64,000 nucleotides of DNA from contig NZ_JAFMVC010000021.1 of the NCBI RefSeq assembly GCF_025499605.1, positions 1-64,000 of the forward strand. Direction: 5' to 3'. Below the pieces are notes generated by a model. It searched no databases. It saw only the letters and a program-made list of their open reading frames with translations, and had not been told where the DNA came from. This stretch comes from Carboxylicivirga litoralis (GTDB lineage: Bacteria > Bacteroidota > Bacteroidia > Bacteroidales > Marinilabiliaceae). Position 1 is the stretch's first letter; each line of letters opens with the position of its first letter. Shown piece after piece: positions 9,380 to 19,673 of this stretch. Position numbers and translations under genes: made by a program.

Positions 9380-10795
9380 CTAATCGTTTAACACCCTTCC
9401 AATTGTATATAATTTAAACCCTATTTCATCCAATAAAGTCATATTTATGACGCTCCTACCATCAAACACAAAAGCAGGCTTCTTCATGCCTTGATAAACT
9501 TTTCCCCAATCATAAGTCTTAAATTCATCCCATTCAGTTAAAATTGCAACGGCATGCGAACCATCCATAGCCTCGTATGGATCATTAACTATTTGCACCA
9601 ATCGTTTATTTTCTTCTTCCGAACGTGTGTTTAAATAATCGAGATCTGCATAAACCTGTTCTTCCTTTACCTTAGGGTCATAAACGACTATCTCGGCCTG
9701 CTCGTTTAACAAATAGTCAGCCACATAAATTGCTGCTGATTCTCTTGTGTCATTTGTATCTTTTTTAAATGACCAGCCAAGCATCGTTATTTTTTTGCCT
9801 GTGACAGTATTAAACAATGTTTTTACAATCTTTTCTGCAAAACGTCTCTTTTGGTAATCGTTTAACCTAATAACTTGTTCCCAGTAATCAGCCACATCTT
9901 GTAAACCATAGGAACGAGCAATATACACAAGGTTCAAAATGTCTTTTTGAAAACAAGAACCTCCAAAACCAACAGAAGCTTTTAAAAATTTTTTACCGAT
10001 ACGGCTATCTGCTCCAATCGCATTGGCTATTTCATCTACATTAGCACCCGTTTTCTCACATAGTGCTGAAATAGCATTAATAGATGATACTCGTTGTGCT
10101 AGGAAAGCATTAGCAGTTAACTTGGAAAGTTCAGATGACCAAACATTCGTGGTTAGTATCCTTTCTTTTGGTAACCAATGAGCATAAATATCAACTAAGC
10201 ATTGAATTGCTTTAATCCCATCTTTATCCTGATCACCTCCAATTAAGACACGATCAGCATTATGCAAGTCATCAATAGCCGTTCCTTCGGCTAAAAACTC
10301 CGGATTGGATAAAACTTTAAACTGAACATCTTTGCCTTCGGCATCTAAAATAGTTTTGATTGACTCAGCTGTACGAACTGGTAAAGTTGATTTCTCAACC
10401 ACGATCTTATCTGAAGAAGCTACTTTGGCAATACTTCGGGCACATAACTCTACATATTTCAGATCGGCTGCCATACCTTTACCAACTCCATAGGTCTTAG
10501 TAGGTGTATTCACCGAAATAAACACCATTTGTGCTTCGTCAATCGACTTCTCCACCTCTGTGGAGAAGAACAGGTTACGACCACGCGCTTTCTGAACCAC
10601 TTCTTTTAGACCAGGCTCATAAATTGGCAGCTTATCCAGATCTTCATCATTCCAATCGGCTATGCGTTGTGCATTAATATCAACAACAGTTACTTTTATT
10701 TCAGGGCACTTTTGTGCAATCACGGCCATGGTTGGCCCTCCAACATATCCGGCACCGATGCAGCAGATGTTTGTAATTTTTTCAGGAATGTTCAT
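9380..10795 (-). CDS. ugd: UDP-glucose 6-dehydrogenase
   Basis: A 471-aa enzyme that oxidises UDP-glucose to UDP-glucuronate with two NAD+. The Rossmann motif GAGYVG is at 14-19; the catalytic Cys281 lies in [10 protein letters not shown], and Lys225 and Asn229 (SKLTANAF) complete the site. The length and [14 protein letters not shown] segment place it in the longer, animal-like UGDH group rather than the short bacterial type of about 390 aa. It follows the Wzz-like gene by 24 nt. It implies a uronic acid, or a sugar derived from UDP-glucuronate, in the polymer. Confidence 0.95.
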   Translation of the reverse strand: MNIPEKITNICCIGAGYVGGPTMAVIAQKCPEIKVTVVDINAQRIADWNDEDLDKLPIYEPGLKEVVQKARGRNLFFSTEVEKSIDEAQMVFISVNTPTKTYGVGKGMAADLKYVELCARSIAKVASSDKIVVEKSTLPVRTAESIKTILDAEGKDVQFKVLSNPEFLAEGTAIDDLHNADRVLIGGDQDKDGIKAIQCLVDIYAHWLPKERILTTNVWSSELSKLTANAFLAQRVSSINAISALCEKTGANVDEIANAIGADSRIGKKFLKASVGFGGSCFQKDILNLVYIARSYGLQDVADYWEQVIRLNDYQKRRFAEKIVKTLFNTVTGKKITMLGWSFKKDTNDTRESAAIYVADYLLNEQAEIVVYDPKVKEEQVYADLDYLNTRSEEENKRLVQIVNDPYEAMDGSHAVAILTEWDEFKTYDWGKVYQGMKKPAFVFDGRSVINMTLLDEIGFKLYTIGRVLND

Positions 10796-10819
10796 TATAT
10801 CATAACTTAAGATACTAGC

Positions 10820-11926
10820 TTAAAAATTCTTCTTTATATGTGACCATGCCAACTTTCCAAATACAATGCCAAGACCTAAAAAGCCCCCCAAAAATACACT
10901 TACAATCAGTATTATTTTCTTCTTAGGCGCACTCTTCTTTATAGGCACTTTAGCAGGCTCTAATATGGTGAAAGCAGGTGTTTGCTCATTTACTGCTATT
11001 TTAGCCTGCTCTAATTGTTGAGCCAAACCCTTAAAAACACTTGAAGACATATCGTATTCATCACTTAAACGCTGAAACTCCAGGTTAACCCGCTCCGACA
11101 CCATATTGCGATGCTGATCTTTGTAGCTGTAAAATGTCCGCTGTGCTTTTTCGTATTCTATTTTCTTATCATCAAACTGCCGCTGTATAAATTCTAAATG
11201 TTCACGGGCCTGTTTCGTTTTATATTTGATAATGTAACCCTGTAACAGTTCCACTGCTTTTTGTACCACCTGGGCAACTAATACCGCCTCACCTAATTCC
11301 GCTGATACATTGATTAGTCCTGTTTTTTTATCCACTTCAATCAGCACAACTTCTTCAACAGCTCCCATGGCCATTAATTCTTCTTCAGAAAGGTTTAAAA
11401 CACCATAATCAGGCACCTCCTCCTCTCCCAAGTCTGAATTGGATAATGCATTTTTTATTGTCCAGGGTAAACGAATAGTGTATTTAACTACTTTACCGCC
11501 TAAAGACTCAATCGTATCAGCCACAGCATATTCATACAGAGAAATTGGTTCTGCATAATCTTCGAAGTGAAACTTCTGATGGACCATTTCCTTTTTGAAT
11601 GGGTATGAATTCACTACCTGCGGATAGATTTCAGCAGGAATACCTGATGACTGTCCTATCATACTCCCCAGGTTAATACCCGCCATTCCTGCTAAGGCAC
11701 TCAGGTTACCCATGCCTCCTTTTTTTTCCTCAGATGGAATCAATGTACAGTATGCCTCATACTTAGCCGGACTGGTAAAAGCAATGATTAAACCAATAAA
11801 AACAGCTACTCCAATAGAATAATAAATTGTTTTACGACCATTCCAGATAGTTTTGACGAGAGCGATGAGGTCTATTTCGTCATCTTTGATTATTTGCAGG
11901 TTAACCTTTGTATTTTCTATATTCAT
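10820..11926 (-). CDS. Wzz/chain-length determinant family protein
   Basis: A 368-aa inner-membrane polysaccharide co-polymerase. It has an N-terminal membrane segment (about 33-51), a periplasmic region with a predicted coiled coil (about 225-310), and a C-terminal membrane segment (about 339-358) preceded by a proline-rich stretch (EPAKVPIKKSAPKK). It has no C-terminal BY-kinase domain, so it is the kinase-free type. It regulates polymer chain length and contacts the outer-membrane export protein encoded immediately upstream. The 210-nt gap to that gene holds a repeat-like sequence. Confidence 0.88.
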   Translation of the reverse strand: MNIENTKVNLQIIKDDEIDLIALVKTIWNGRKTIYYSIGVAVFIGLIIAFTSPAKYEAYCTLIPSEEKKGGMGNLSALAGMAGINLGSMIGQSSGIPAEIYPQVVNSYPFKKEMVHQKFHFEDYAEPISLYEYAVADTIESLGGKVVKYTIRLPWTIKNALSNSDLGEEEVPDYGVLNLSEEELMAMGAVEEVVLIEVDKKTGLINVSAELGEAVLVAQVVQKAVELLQGYIIKYKTKQAREHLEFIQRQFDDKKIEYEKAQRTFYSYKDQHRNMVSERVNLEFQRLSDEYDMSSSVFKGLAQQLEQAKIAVNEQTPAFTILEPAKVPIKKSAPKKKIILIVSVFLGGFLGLGIVFGKLAWSHIKKNF

Positions 11927-11967
11927 TTAATGAACTGTTATATTTTCTTCAGATGAATGTTTTTGTT

Positions 11968-12029
11968 TAGCCCTAACGGCACGAAGGTCACGAAAAAAAG
12001 ACTTAGTGTTCTTAGTGACTTTGTGGTTC
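11968..12029 (-). repeat. Interspersed-repeat-like sequence between export genes
   Basis: The minus strand reads GAACCACAAAGTCACTAAG, then AACACTAAG, a T-run, and CGTGACCTTCGTGCC. Short stepped motifs of the CACTAAG/ACACTAAG kind with CTTCGTG are a familiar intergenic repeat type in many environmental bacterial genomes. It contains no gene and interrupts the otherwise tight operon. Only one copy was found here. Confidence 0.5.
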
Positions 12030-12136
12030 TATATTAATCCTGTTTGATATTTTCCAGATTTCCCTCTTTCTTATTTTAGTCATCGTTTATAACTAATTGC
12101 TAATAGCTCTCAGCGTTTAATATTTCTTAAACGTCT

Positions 12137-14557
12137 TTATTTCATTCTATCTGCAATCGTTACAATCGTTAATGACAGTGACGCTAAAGCACTGGCCATG
12201 GCTATCCAGGCTGTTGCAGGTAATGGTTCTTTTTGTGGTTTCTCAGGAACGACCACCTCAGAACCTGGCATTACTTTCGGGTAGCTTCTAAAAAATAAAA
12301 AGCTTTTAGTTGATGCAGCAGCTCCATTCGGATAAATCACATAAGACTTTCCTTTTTTCGCTCTAAGACTGAAACCTCCACCAGAACGCACATAATGTTT
12401 CAAACTTTTGCCTTCAATATAAGAGGCTGATAATGGATTCAAAACACCCCCTGTCACTTTCACAGTTTGTAGTTCTCTCGGAATAACCAACTCATCACCA
12501 TCTTGTAAGAAAATATCATCTTTCTTTCCCGGATGCTTTAATATCTTCTCTAAGTCAATACTGACAACATCAAAACCCAAATCATCAAAAACCAATGATG
12601 TATCTGAAGCTACTAATTGCTCACGTAAGCGCTTTACCTTTTGTGACACTTCTACCTTACGGGTTAACATGGCTCCTTTGGCATAGGCGTTAGGCGATAA
12701 GCCACCAGCGCGCTGGATAATGGTTGAAACGCGCTCTTTTTTTGAGGTCAGACTAAACTGACCGGCGTAGTTCACTTCACCCCTTACATTCACCACTGAC
12801 TTGTCTTCATATCCTGGTGACTGTCGCACAAATACCTGATCGTATGGACTCAGAATGAATTTAGCATCTTCGCCATTCATTTTTAAGTTGCGCGATATGG
12901 TAAATTGATAAACATGTGCAATCTTGTCACCTGCCTTTTGAGCCTCCTCGTAAGATAAACGACGGGATATTTCAATAAATGCCTCTGATGCCGACTCTTT
13001 AAAACCACCTGATTTAAAGACTAAATCAGATAAGGTCATATCTTCATTGTAATCAAACTCACCAGGATATTGCACTTCGCCATAAATCTCTACTGTACGA
13101 ATCTCTCGTAAATCATCTATGGAGGAGATTGTTACCATATCCTCGCGCTTTAACTCGATATCTTTTTCTCCTCGCAGTACTTCTCCCACATTAAACGTGA
13201 TATTCTGCAATGTCAGGTCATCCATCAATCGAGTCACCAAGCCCCGGTTAAGGAATACATCTTCGCGCACACCATCGGCATTATCAATCAATTGTTTTAA
13301 AGTCAATCCTTCTGTTAATTCATAATTACCCGGGCGATACACGGCTCCTTCAATACTCACTTTGTTTTCGAAACGTTCTAATACACTGCCTGCAAAAACA
13401 CTGTCTCCACTCTGAACTAAAATCTTATCGAAACTATCGGCTAACACATCTTTAAAAGCACGTTGACGCGAGGTGGTGCGGTAGAGTTCGATGCGATGCG
13501 TATAGGCATTTTCTGTAAAGCCTCCGGCATACTCCACTAAATCACTAACCTTCTCTTCTCCTTTGGCTTCGAAAATACCATTGCGTTTAAATTCACCACC
13601 TACCTTTACACGTTTTTCATAAGTAGGTACCAAAATCACATCACCATCACTTAATGGCACATTGATATCGCTTTTCCCTCTGATTAAGAATTCATATACA
13701 TCTAACGTTGCTTCCAGCTCACCATTTCGTATGACTTGTATATTACGAAACGACCCCTCTTTATTAGGTCCTCCTGATAAGTATAAGGCATTAAAAGCAG
13801 TGGCTGTCCCGGGCAGTGTATATGTTCCTGGTAAAAATACTTCACCAATCACATTCACCTTAATGGATTTCACCGTCCCCACATTAATACTGGCAAACGT
13901 TCTCGGGTTGGATGATTTAAGATCACTATAAATAGACGTTAACTTGCTAAAGATGCGTTTTTGAGCGGCTTCTTGCGATAAACCACCCACCTGAACTGGT
14001 CCTACATTAGGAATGTTAATTGAGCCATTTTTATCAATCGGCAGGTTGTAACTCTGTTGAGAAACACCCCAAACATCAATCAATATCTCATCGCCAGGCC
14101 CTAATACATACGACGGAGGCACTGGTAAGTTGATATTTGGTTCGAAGGTCAGGTTTTCATTGTTGAAAAATGAGAAGCCAAAAATACGTTGATCCACTAC
14201 CGCTGAATCGACTGGCATTTTAATGGATTCAGTCATACCAAATGTATCAGTCATGCCTGTACCACTTGTTTGTTGATTAGCAGCTGTTCCTCCAGTTAGC
14301 TTTATTTCATTAATGCGCTGTTGCATCTTTGCTATTTGCTCACGACTCATTCCTCGCGCCTGGGCTAATGCAATCACTTGCTGCTCTGATAAACCACGTT
14401 TCTCCATTTCCTGAATCATACGCATTATCTGAGCATCACTTAAGTCGTCTACATTAACTGACTTAACATCTACAGAATTCGGATCGATGCTTTGTGCCTG
14501 TACGTTCAAGGCACTCAGTGCAATCACTAAAAAGAATAATAAACAACCTAATCTCAT
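12137..14557 (-). CDS. SLBB-domain polysaccharide export protein (Wza-like)
   Basis: An 806-aa exported protein. It has a signal peptide ending in NVQAQS, a glutamine-rich helical linker, a Poly_export domain starting near residue 145 (YVLGPGDEILIDVWG), then a series of about six SLBB repeats (such as VKVNVIGEVFLPGTYTL and VEIYGEVQYPGEFDYNE). A hydrophobic C-terminal helix (about 780-800) would cross the outer membrane, as in Wza. It is about twice the length of E. coli Wza because of extra SLBB repeats, which is common in Bacteroidota. It is the first gene of the minus-strand locus and should form the export channel with the Wzz-like protein. Confidence 0.9.
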   Translation of the reverse strand: MRLGCLLFFLVIALSALNVQAQSIDPNSVDVKSVNVDDLSDAQIMRMIQEMEKRGLSEQQVIALAQARGMSREQIAKMQQRINEIKLTGGTAANQQTSGTGMTDTFGMTESIKMPVDSAVVDQRIFGFSFFNNENLTFEPNINLPVPPSYVLGPGDEILIDVWGVSQQSYNLPIDKNGSINIPNVGPVQVGGLSQEAAQKRIFSKLTSIYSDLKSSNPRTFASINVGTVKSIKVNVIGEVFLPGTYTLPGTATAFNALYLSGGPNKEGSFRNIQVIRNGELEATLDVYEFLIRGKSDINVPLSDGDVILVPTYEKRVKVGGEFKRNGIFEAKGEEKVSDLVEYAGGFTENAYTHRIELYRTTSRQRAFKDVLADSFDKILVQSGDSVFAGSVLERFENKVSIEGAVYRPGNYELTEGLTLKQLIDNADGVREDVFLNRGLVTRLMDDLTLQNITFNVGEVLRGEKDIELKREDMVTISSIDDLREIRTVEIYGEVQYPGEFDYNEDMTLSDLVFKSGGFKESASEAFIEISRRLSYEEAQKAGDKIAHVYQFTISRNLKMNGEDAKFILSPYDQVFVRQSPGYEDKSVVNVRGEVNYAGQFSLTSKKERVSTIIQRAGGLSPNAYAKGAMLTRKVEVSQKVKRLREQLVASDTSLVFDDLGFDVVSIDLEKILKHPGKKDDIFLQDGDELVIPRELQTVKVTGGVLNPLSASYIEGKSLKHYVRSGGGFSLRAKKGKSYVIYPNGAAASTKSFLFFRSYPKVMPGSEVVVPEKPQKEPLPATAWIAMASALASLSLTIVTIADRMK

Positions 14558-14819
14558 TCGTGTTAGTTTTTGAACATTTGGGTGTTCACTTGTTAATTTT
14601 AGATACGCTAACGCTTCCTGACTCCCATTAAATCTACATATTTAACCAGAAGCAGAAAGCTTAACAAACTGAGCTCCAGAGCCCAGTAAAAACACCTTCT
14701 TTTACTACGCAAAAGACGGCGCGAAGTTATGGATAAAAACCCATAATCCCTTAATAATAAAAAGAGTTTTTCAACATAATAATAAGTAGAATTAATGCCA
14801 CATATTACCTATTAAACAA

Positions 14820-15422
14820 CTACTCCTTAAAAAAACGCTTTTGAAAAAATAATATTATAAAAATACCGATAGTTATTGACGAATCGGCAATATTAAAAAC
14901 AGGTCTAAAGAAGATAAACGGATTACCTCCTACATAGGGAAACCACTCCGGATAGCGTCCTTCTATCAATGGAAAATATAACATATCGACTACTTTACCG
15001 TGCAAGAAAGATGAATACCCTCCTGCTTCAGGCAAAAAAGTGGCTATTTGACCATAGCTATGATCGAAAATCATTCCATAGAAGGCACTGTCGATGATAT
15101 TACCCAATGCTCCCGCCAACACTAATCCAACACAATACACCAAACCTTTAGGCGCTCCTTTTCTGCTTAGATTCACCATATACCAGCCAATACCAATAAC
15201 GGCAACAATCCTAAAAATACTTAAAAAAGCTTTCCCGAATTTACCAGCCAATTGCATCCCAAAAGCCATCCCGTTGTTTTCTACAAAATGAATGATGAAC
15301 CAATTACCCAAAACAGGTATCTCATCACCCAGCATCATATGCGTTTTAATGTAGAACTTACTAAGCTGATCAACCAGCAGAATAATAAATATAATTAGAA
15401 ATGATTTTTTTAATACTGACAT
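14820..15422 (-). CDS. lspA: Lipoprotein signal peptidase (signal peptidase II)
   Basis: A 200-aa inner-membrane aspartyl protease that cleaves prolipoprotein signal peptides before the lipidated cysteine. The catalytic aspartates are Asp111 in GALGNIID and Asp180 in FNIAD. Four membrane helices are visible (about 7-22, 66-85, 95-112, 183-196). The insertion between the catalytic motifs (about 112-170) makes it longer than the 160-aa E. coli enzyme, as is usual in this phylum. It follows the DksA-like gene and ileS on the same strand, a gene order common in Bacteroidota. Confidence 0.95.
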   Translation of the reverse strand: MSVLKKSFLIIFIILLVDQLSKFYIKTHMMLGDEIPVLGNWFIIHFVENNGMAFGMQLAGKFGKAFLSIFRIVAVIGIGWYMVNLSRKGAPKGLVYCVGLVLAGALGNIIDSAFYGMIFDHSYGQIATFLPEAGGYSSFLHGKVVDMLYFPLIEGRYPEWFPYVGGNPFIFFRPVFNIADSSITIGIFIILFFQKRFFKE

Positions 15423-15522
15423 AGTTGTGGTGTTATAACAATTGTTGATTGTACTTACGCGCGAAACCTCTTCTTGTTTCGTCTTTTAAGCTAAATTAAC
15501 CGATCCGATTTAACGCACAAAT

Positions 15523-15551
15523 GACCAATGGATAAAGTTTCTCCATTGGTC
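15523..15551. terminator. Hairpin between DksA-like gene and lspA
   Basis: GACCAATGGA pairs with TCCATTGGTC, a perfect 10-bp stem with a 9-nt loop, 40 nt after the minus-strand stop of the DksA-like gene. On the minus strand no U-run follows, so it may attenuate or process the ileS-lspA transcript rather than end it. Confidence 0.45.
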
Positions 15552-15590
15552 ACCTTATTTTATTACATGCTAAATTGAATCAAACAGTTT

Positions 15591-15968
15591 TTACTTCTGC
15601 CCCTGCTTAGCTTCAACACTTAAAGTAGCATGTGGCACAGCTTTCAAGCGCTCCTTAGGAATCAATTTCCCGGTTACACGACACAAGCCGTAAGTTTTGT
15701 TTTCAATGCGCACTAAAGCTGCGGAAAGGTGCTGAATGAATTTTTGCTGACGCTGGGCTAATTTTCCTGCTTCTTCTTTCGACAGCACCGCCGCCCCTTC
15801 TTCCAACACTTTAAAAGTAGGTGACGTATCCTGCGTATCATTACCATCCTGGTGAGTAATGGTATTTCTCAGCAATTCATAATCTTTCTTGGCCTTATCA
15901 AGTTTCTTCAGGATAATTTCTTTAAACTCCTGAAGCTCTTCATCTGAGTAACGTGTTTTTTCAGCCAT
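15591..15968 (-). CDS. TraR/DksA-family protein lacking zinc cysteines
   Basis: A 125-aa DksA-like protein. A long N-terminal coiled coil (about 10-90) is followed by the zinc-finger-like region YGLCRVTGKLIPKERL. In classical DksA four cysteines bind zinc; here Cys96 is the only cysteine in the protein, so the zinc finger has been lost while the fold signature is kept. The coiled coil would enter the RNA polymerase secondary channel. The acidic tip DGNDTQDTSP (41-50) is reminiscent of the DksA tip. It sits between ileS (32 nt upstream) and lspA and is probably co-transcribed with them. Confidence 0.85.
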   Translation of the reverse strand: MAEKTRYSDEELQEFKEIILKKLDKAKKDYELLRNTITHQDGNDTQDTSPTFKVLEEGAAVLSKEEAGKLAQRQQKFIQHLSAALVRIENKTYGLCRVTGKLIPKERLKAVPHATLSVEAKQGQK

Positions 15969-16000
15969 AATGACTCAATTTTAGTTATCAAACAAACCAC

Positions 16001-19000
16001 TTATGCCTTTTCAATTTGCATAGCAGTGGTTATTTCATCATCAATTTCAACGGTTGTTACACCATCATTATTGCATTGATCCACTAATTTCACCTCCACA
16101 GCAAGCGTCTGCGCACCGATGTAGCCTGCATGCTTTTCTACTGCTGCATTAATAGCATCGTGACGTTGTATCTGCAATTTAATTTTATCGGTCACATCAA
16201 AACCTGAATCTTTACGCAAGTTCTGGATGCGATTAACAAATTCACGTGCAATACCTTCTTCTCGCAATTCATCTGTCACATTAATATCCATAGCTACGGT
16301 TATCTTACCTTCATTGGCAACCAACCAGCCCGGAATATCCTCTGACATGATTTCAACATCCTCTAGTGTTAGAACGATGGATTGTCCGTTGACATCCAGT
16401 GTATATTGTTCTTCTTTCTCGAAGATAGCAATTTCTTCCTGACCCATGGCATTTATTGCTCCTGAAATTACTTTCATGTTCTTACCATGCTTTGGCCCAA
16501 GGGTTTTAAAGTTTGGTTTAATCTTCTTCACCAAGATGCCAGCATCTTCTTTCAGATACTCCATCTCTTTGACATTCACCTCTGCCAATACCAAATCCTT
16601 TATGGCTTCCAGCTGATGCTCAAAAGCGTCATCCAGAATAGGAATCATGATTTTATTCAAGGGCTGGCGCACTTTAAGATTCACCTTACGACGCAAACCT
16701 AACACCATAGAAGAGATAGATTGTGCATATTCCATACGCTCTTCCAGCTCTTTGTCAATCATTTTCTCATCAAACGATGGAAATTCGGCCAGGTGAACCG
16801 ACACATCGGCATATTTACCTGACATCTTATTTAAGTCGATAAACAGTTGGTCCGTGAAGAACGGTGCAATTGGTGCCGACAATAAAGCTACTGTTTCCAA
16901 ACATGCATATAAAGTCTGGTAAGCAGCCAACTTATCTTCATTCATCTCTCCTCCCCAGAAACGTTTACGATTCAAACGCACGTACCAGTTACTCAGGTTT
17001 TCCATCACAAAATCCTGGATGGCACGCCCCGCACGAGTTGGCTCGTAACTTTCATAGGCTTCTGTCACTTCTTTTACCAATGAATTCAATAGCGACATCA
17101 CCCATCGGTCAATCTCAGGACGCTTTTCAACAGGCACTAAGGCCTCTTTGCCTGAGAATCCATCAATATTGGCATATAGTGCAAAGAATGAATAGGTGTT
17201 ATATAAGGTTCCGAAGAACTTACGCTTCACCTCATCCACACCGGCGATATCAAATTTCAGGTTGTCCCATGGTTGCGCATTGGTTATCATGTACCAACGC
17301 AATGGGTCTGAACCATACTTCTCAATCACTTCGAATGGATCAACACCATTACCCAGGCGCTTCGACATTTTATTACCCTTCTTGTCTAATACCAATCCGT
17401 TAGAAATGATATTTTTAAAAGCTACAGAATCGAATAACATGGTGGCAATAGCATGCAGGGTAAAAAACCATCCACGCGTCTGGTCAACACCTTCGGCAAT
17501 AAAGTCGGCAGGATAAACCTGGTCGAATCCTTCTTTGTTTTCAAACGGATAGTGGATTTGCGCATACGGCATCGCTCCTGAATCGAACCACACATCAATC
17601 AAGTCTGCCTCACGCTGCATGGGCTGTCCACTATCAGATACCAATACAATACCATCCACATGATGACGGTGCAGGTCAATCTTCTCGTAATTATCCTTTG
17701 AATTATCACCCACTTCAAAGCCTTCAAATGGATTCTTCTCCATCAAACCAGCCTCGACAGCCTTATTTATTTCATTCATTAACTCTTCAACAGAGCCAAT
17801 ACACTTTTCTTCAGTTCCGTCTTCTGTTTTCCAAATTGGCAATGGCGTTCCCCAATAGCGCGAACGACTCAAGTTCCAATCTACTAAATTCTCCAACCAC
17901 TTACCAAAACGACCGGTTCCGGTTGAACCTGGCTTCCAGTTGATGGTTTTATTCAGCTCAATCATGCGATCACGCACTGCTGTTGTCTTAATAAACCAGC
18001 TATCCAAGGGATAATACAATACCGGTTTATCAGTACGCCAACAATGTGGATAGTTGTGAACATGCTTCTCAACCTTAAATGCTTTGTTTTCTTTCTTTAG
18101 CATCACCGCCAAGTCAACATCTAAAGTTGGCGCATCAGCTCCTAAAGAAGCATCGTAATCATTTTTCACATAACGTCCGGCATATTCGCCATACGCTTCC
18201 TTATTAACAAACTCAGCTACAAAAGCTTCGTCCAGGTCTTCAATCTTAAAGAACTTACCAGTTTTATCAACCATTGGCTGACGCTTCCCTTCTTTGTCAA
18301 TTAAGATAAGCGGCGCAATGCCTGCCACCTTAGCTACACGGTCATCATCCGCACCAAAAGTAGGCGCGATATGCACAATACCGGTACCATCTTCAGTGGT
18401 TACATAATCACCCAAGATTACACGGAACGCATCACCATCAGGCTTCACCCATGGCATTAATTGCTCATAGCGAACGCCTTCTAAATCAGTTCCCACATAA
18501 TCAGCCACTACTTTAAAAGGAATCTTTTTATCACCTGGCTGATAAGCATCAAAATCCAACTCAGCATTTTTTGGATTAAAATAATTATTCACCAGCGATT
18601 TAGCCACAATAACCGACACCGGTGCGCCAGTATATGGATTATATGATTTGACTTTTACGTATTCAATTTTAGGTCCAACTGCCAAGGCAGTGTTAGAAGG
18701 CAGTGTCCATGGCGTAGTTGTCCAGGCTAAAAAGCTCAAATCTTCATCGCCTTCAAATAACTTTTCCGACACCTCATTGCGCACAATCTTAAACTGAGCT
18801 GTACAAGTTGTGTCTTTTACATCGCGGTAACAGCCCGGCTGGTTCAACTCGTGCGTTGATAAACCAGTTCCGGCAGCTGGCGAATAAGGCTGAATGGTAT
18901 AACCTTTATAAAGCATACCTTTTTTATACAGCTCTTTTAACAGCCACCATAATGTTTCGATATAGCGATTATCGTAGGTAATATATGGATCGTCCATATC

Positions 19001-19432
19001 CACCCAGTAACCCATCTTATGTGTTAAGTCTTCCCACAAGTCGGTGTATTTCATTACATCCTTCCGGCAAGCCTCATTATATTCTGCAACAGTAATGGTT
19101 TTACCTATATCTTCTTTGGTGATGCCTAAAGCTTTTTCCACACCAAGCTCAACAGGCAAACCGTGTGTATCCCATCCTGCCTTACGCTTGACATGGAAAC
19201 CCTGTTGTGTTTTAAAACGACAAAAAATATCCTTAATCGTACGCGCCATCACGTGGTGAATACCAGGAATACCATTGGCTGACGGTGGCCCTTCATAGAA
19301 CACAAACGTCGGTTTACCTTCTCTGGTAGTGATGCTTTTCTCAAATGCTCCATTTTCCTCCCAGGTTTTCAAAACATCTTTGTTAACCTGTGACAAATTC
19401 AATCCTTTATATTCCGGAAATTTTGCGCTCAT
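16001..19432 (-). CDS. ileS: Isoleucyl-tRNA synthetase
   Basis: A 1143-aa class I aminoacyl-tRNA synthetase. The HIGH signature appears in the variant GIHH (57-60, within GIPGIHHVMART), and the KMSKR loop is at 688-692. The length and the GIHH form place it with the longer eukaryote-like (type 2) IleRS group, a group known for low sensitivity to mupirocin. The editing domain (CP1) and C-terminal anticodon-binding region are full length. A strong promoter lies just upstream, and it is followed by the DksA-like gene and lspA. Confidence 0.96.
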   Translation of the reverse strand: MSAKFPEYKGLNLSQVNKDVLKTWEENGAFEKSITTREGKPTFVFYEGPPSANGIPGIHHVMARTIKDIFCRFKTQQGFHVKRKAGWDTHGLPVELGVEKALGITKEDIGKTITVAEYNEACRKDVMKYTDLWEDLTHKMGYWVDMDDPYITYDNRYIETLWWLLKELYKKGMLYKGYTIQPYSPAAGTGLSTHELNQPGCYRDVKDTTCTAQFKIVRNEVSEKLFEGDEDLSFLAWTTTPWTLPSNTALAVGPKIEYVKVKSYNPYTGAPVSVIVAKSLVNNYFNPKNAELDFDAYQPGDKKIPFKVVADYVGTDLEGVRYEQLMPWVKPDGDAFRVILGDYVTTEDGTGIVHIAPTFGADDDRVAKVAGIAPLILIDKEGKRQPMVDKTGKFFKIEDLDEAFVAEFVNKEAYGEYAGRYVKNDYDASLGADAPTLDVDLAVMLKKENKAFKVEKHVHNYPHCWRTDKPVLYYPLDSWFIKTTAVRDRMIELNKTINWKPGSTGTGRFGKWLENLVDWNLSRSRYWGTPLPIWKTEDGTEEKCIGSVEELMNEINKAVEAGLMEKNPFEGFEVGDNSKDNYEKIDLHRHHVDGIVLVSDSGQPMQREADLIDVWFDSGAMPYAQIHYPFENKEGFDQVYPADFIAEGVDQTRGWFFTLHAIATMLFDSVAFKNIISNGLVLDKKGNKMSKRLGNGVDPFEVIEKYGSDPLRWYMITNAQPWDNLKFDIAGVDEVKRKFFGTLYNTYSFFALYANIDGFSGKEALVPVEKRPEIDRWVMSLLNSLVKEVTEAYESYEPTRAGRAIQDFVMENLSNWYVRLNRKRFWGGEMNEDKLAAYQTLYACLETVALLSAPIAPFFTDQLFIDLNKMSGKYADVSVHLAEFPSFDEKMIDKELEERMEYAQSISSMVLGLRRKVNLKVRQPLNKIMIPILDDAFEHQLEAIKDLVLAEVNVKEMEYLKEDAGILVKKIKPNFKTLGPKHGKNMKVISGAINAMGQEEIAIFEKEEQYTLDVNGQSIVLTLEDVEIMSEDIPGWLVANEGKITVAMDINVTDELREEGIAREFVNRIQNLRKDSGFDVTDKIKLQIQRHDAINAAVEKHAGYIGAQTLAVEVKLVDQCNNDGVTTVEIDDEITTAMQIEKA

Positions 19433-19468
19433 TAATTCAATATTTTACCCTAAATTTTAAAAAGTTTA

Positions 19469-19500
19469 CAAATATAGATGTTGGTATAGTGAAAAGCAAA
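19469..19500 (-). promoter_or_regulatory. ileS promoter (Bacteroidota type)
   Basis: On the minus strand TTTG (complement of 19497-19500) and TATATTTG (complement of 19469-19476) are separated by 20 nt, matching the -33 TTTG and -7 TAnnTTTG consensus. The predicted start lies about 30 nt upstream of the ileS ATG. Confidence 0.6.
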
Positions 19501-19622
19501 TGATTCTGAACACTTAAACACAGGATAAATCACATTTATCTGAACTTTCTTTTAATCACTTTAAATAAGCTATTCATCAAACAATTGCCGAAATTAATCA
19601 TTATTCGATGCAAAAATATCCT

Positions 19623-19630
19623 TACTTTTG
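19623..19630 (+). promoter_or_regulatory. -7 box for DUF5020 gene and purine permease
   Basis: TACTTTTG matches TAnnTTTG exactly, and the following GCG context is typical. It lies 43 nt upstream of the DUF5020 gene start. The -33 element is weak. It probably drives both this gene and the permease 18 nt after it. Confidence 0.5.
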
Positions 19631-19673
19631 CGCCATCGATAACATTTGTATAAACTATTAAGACACATCACTT

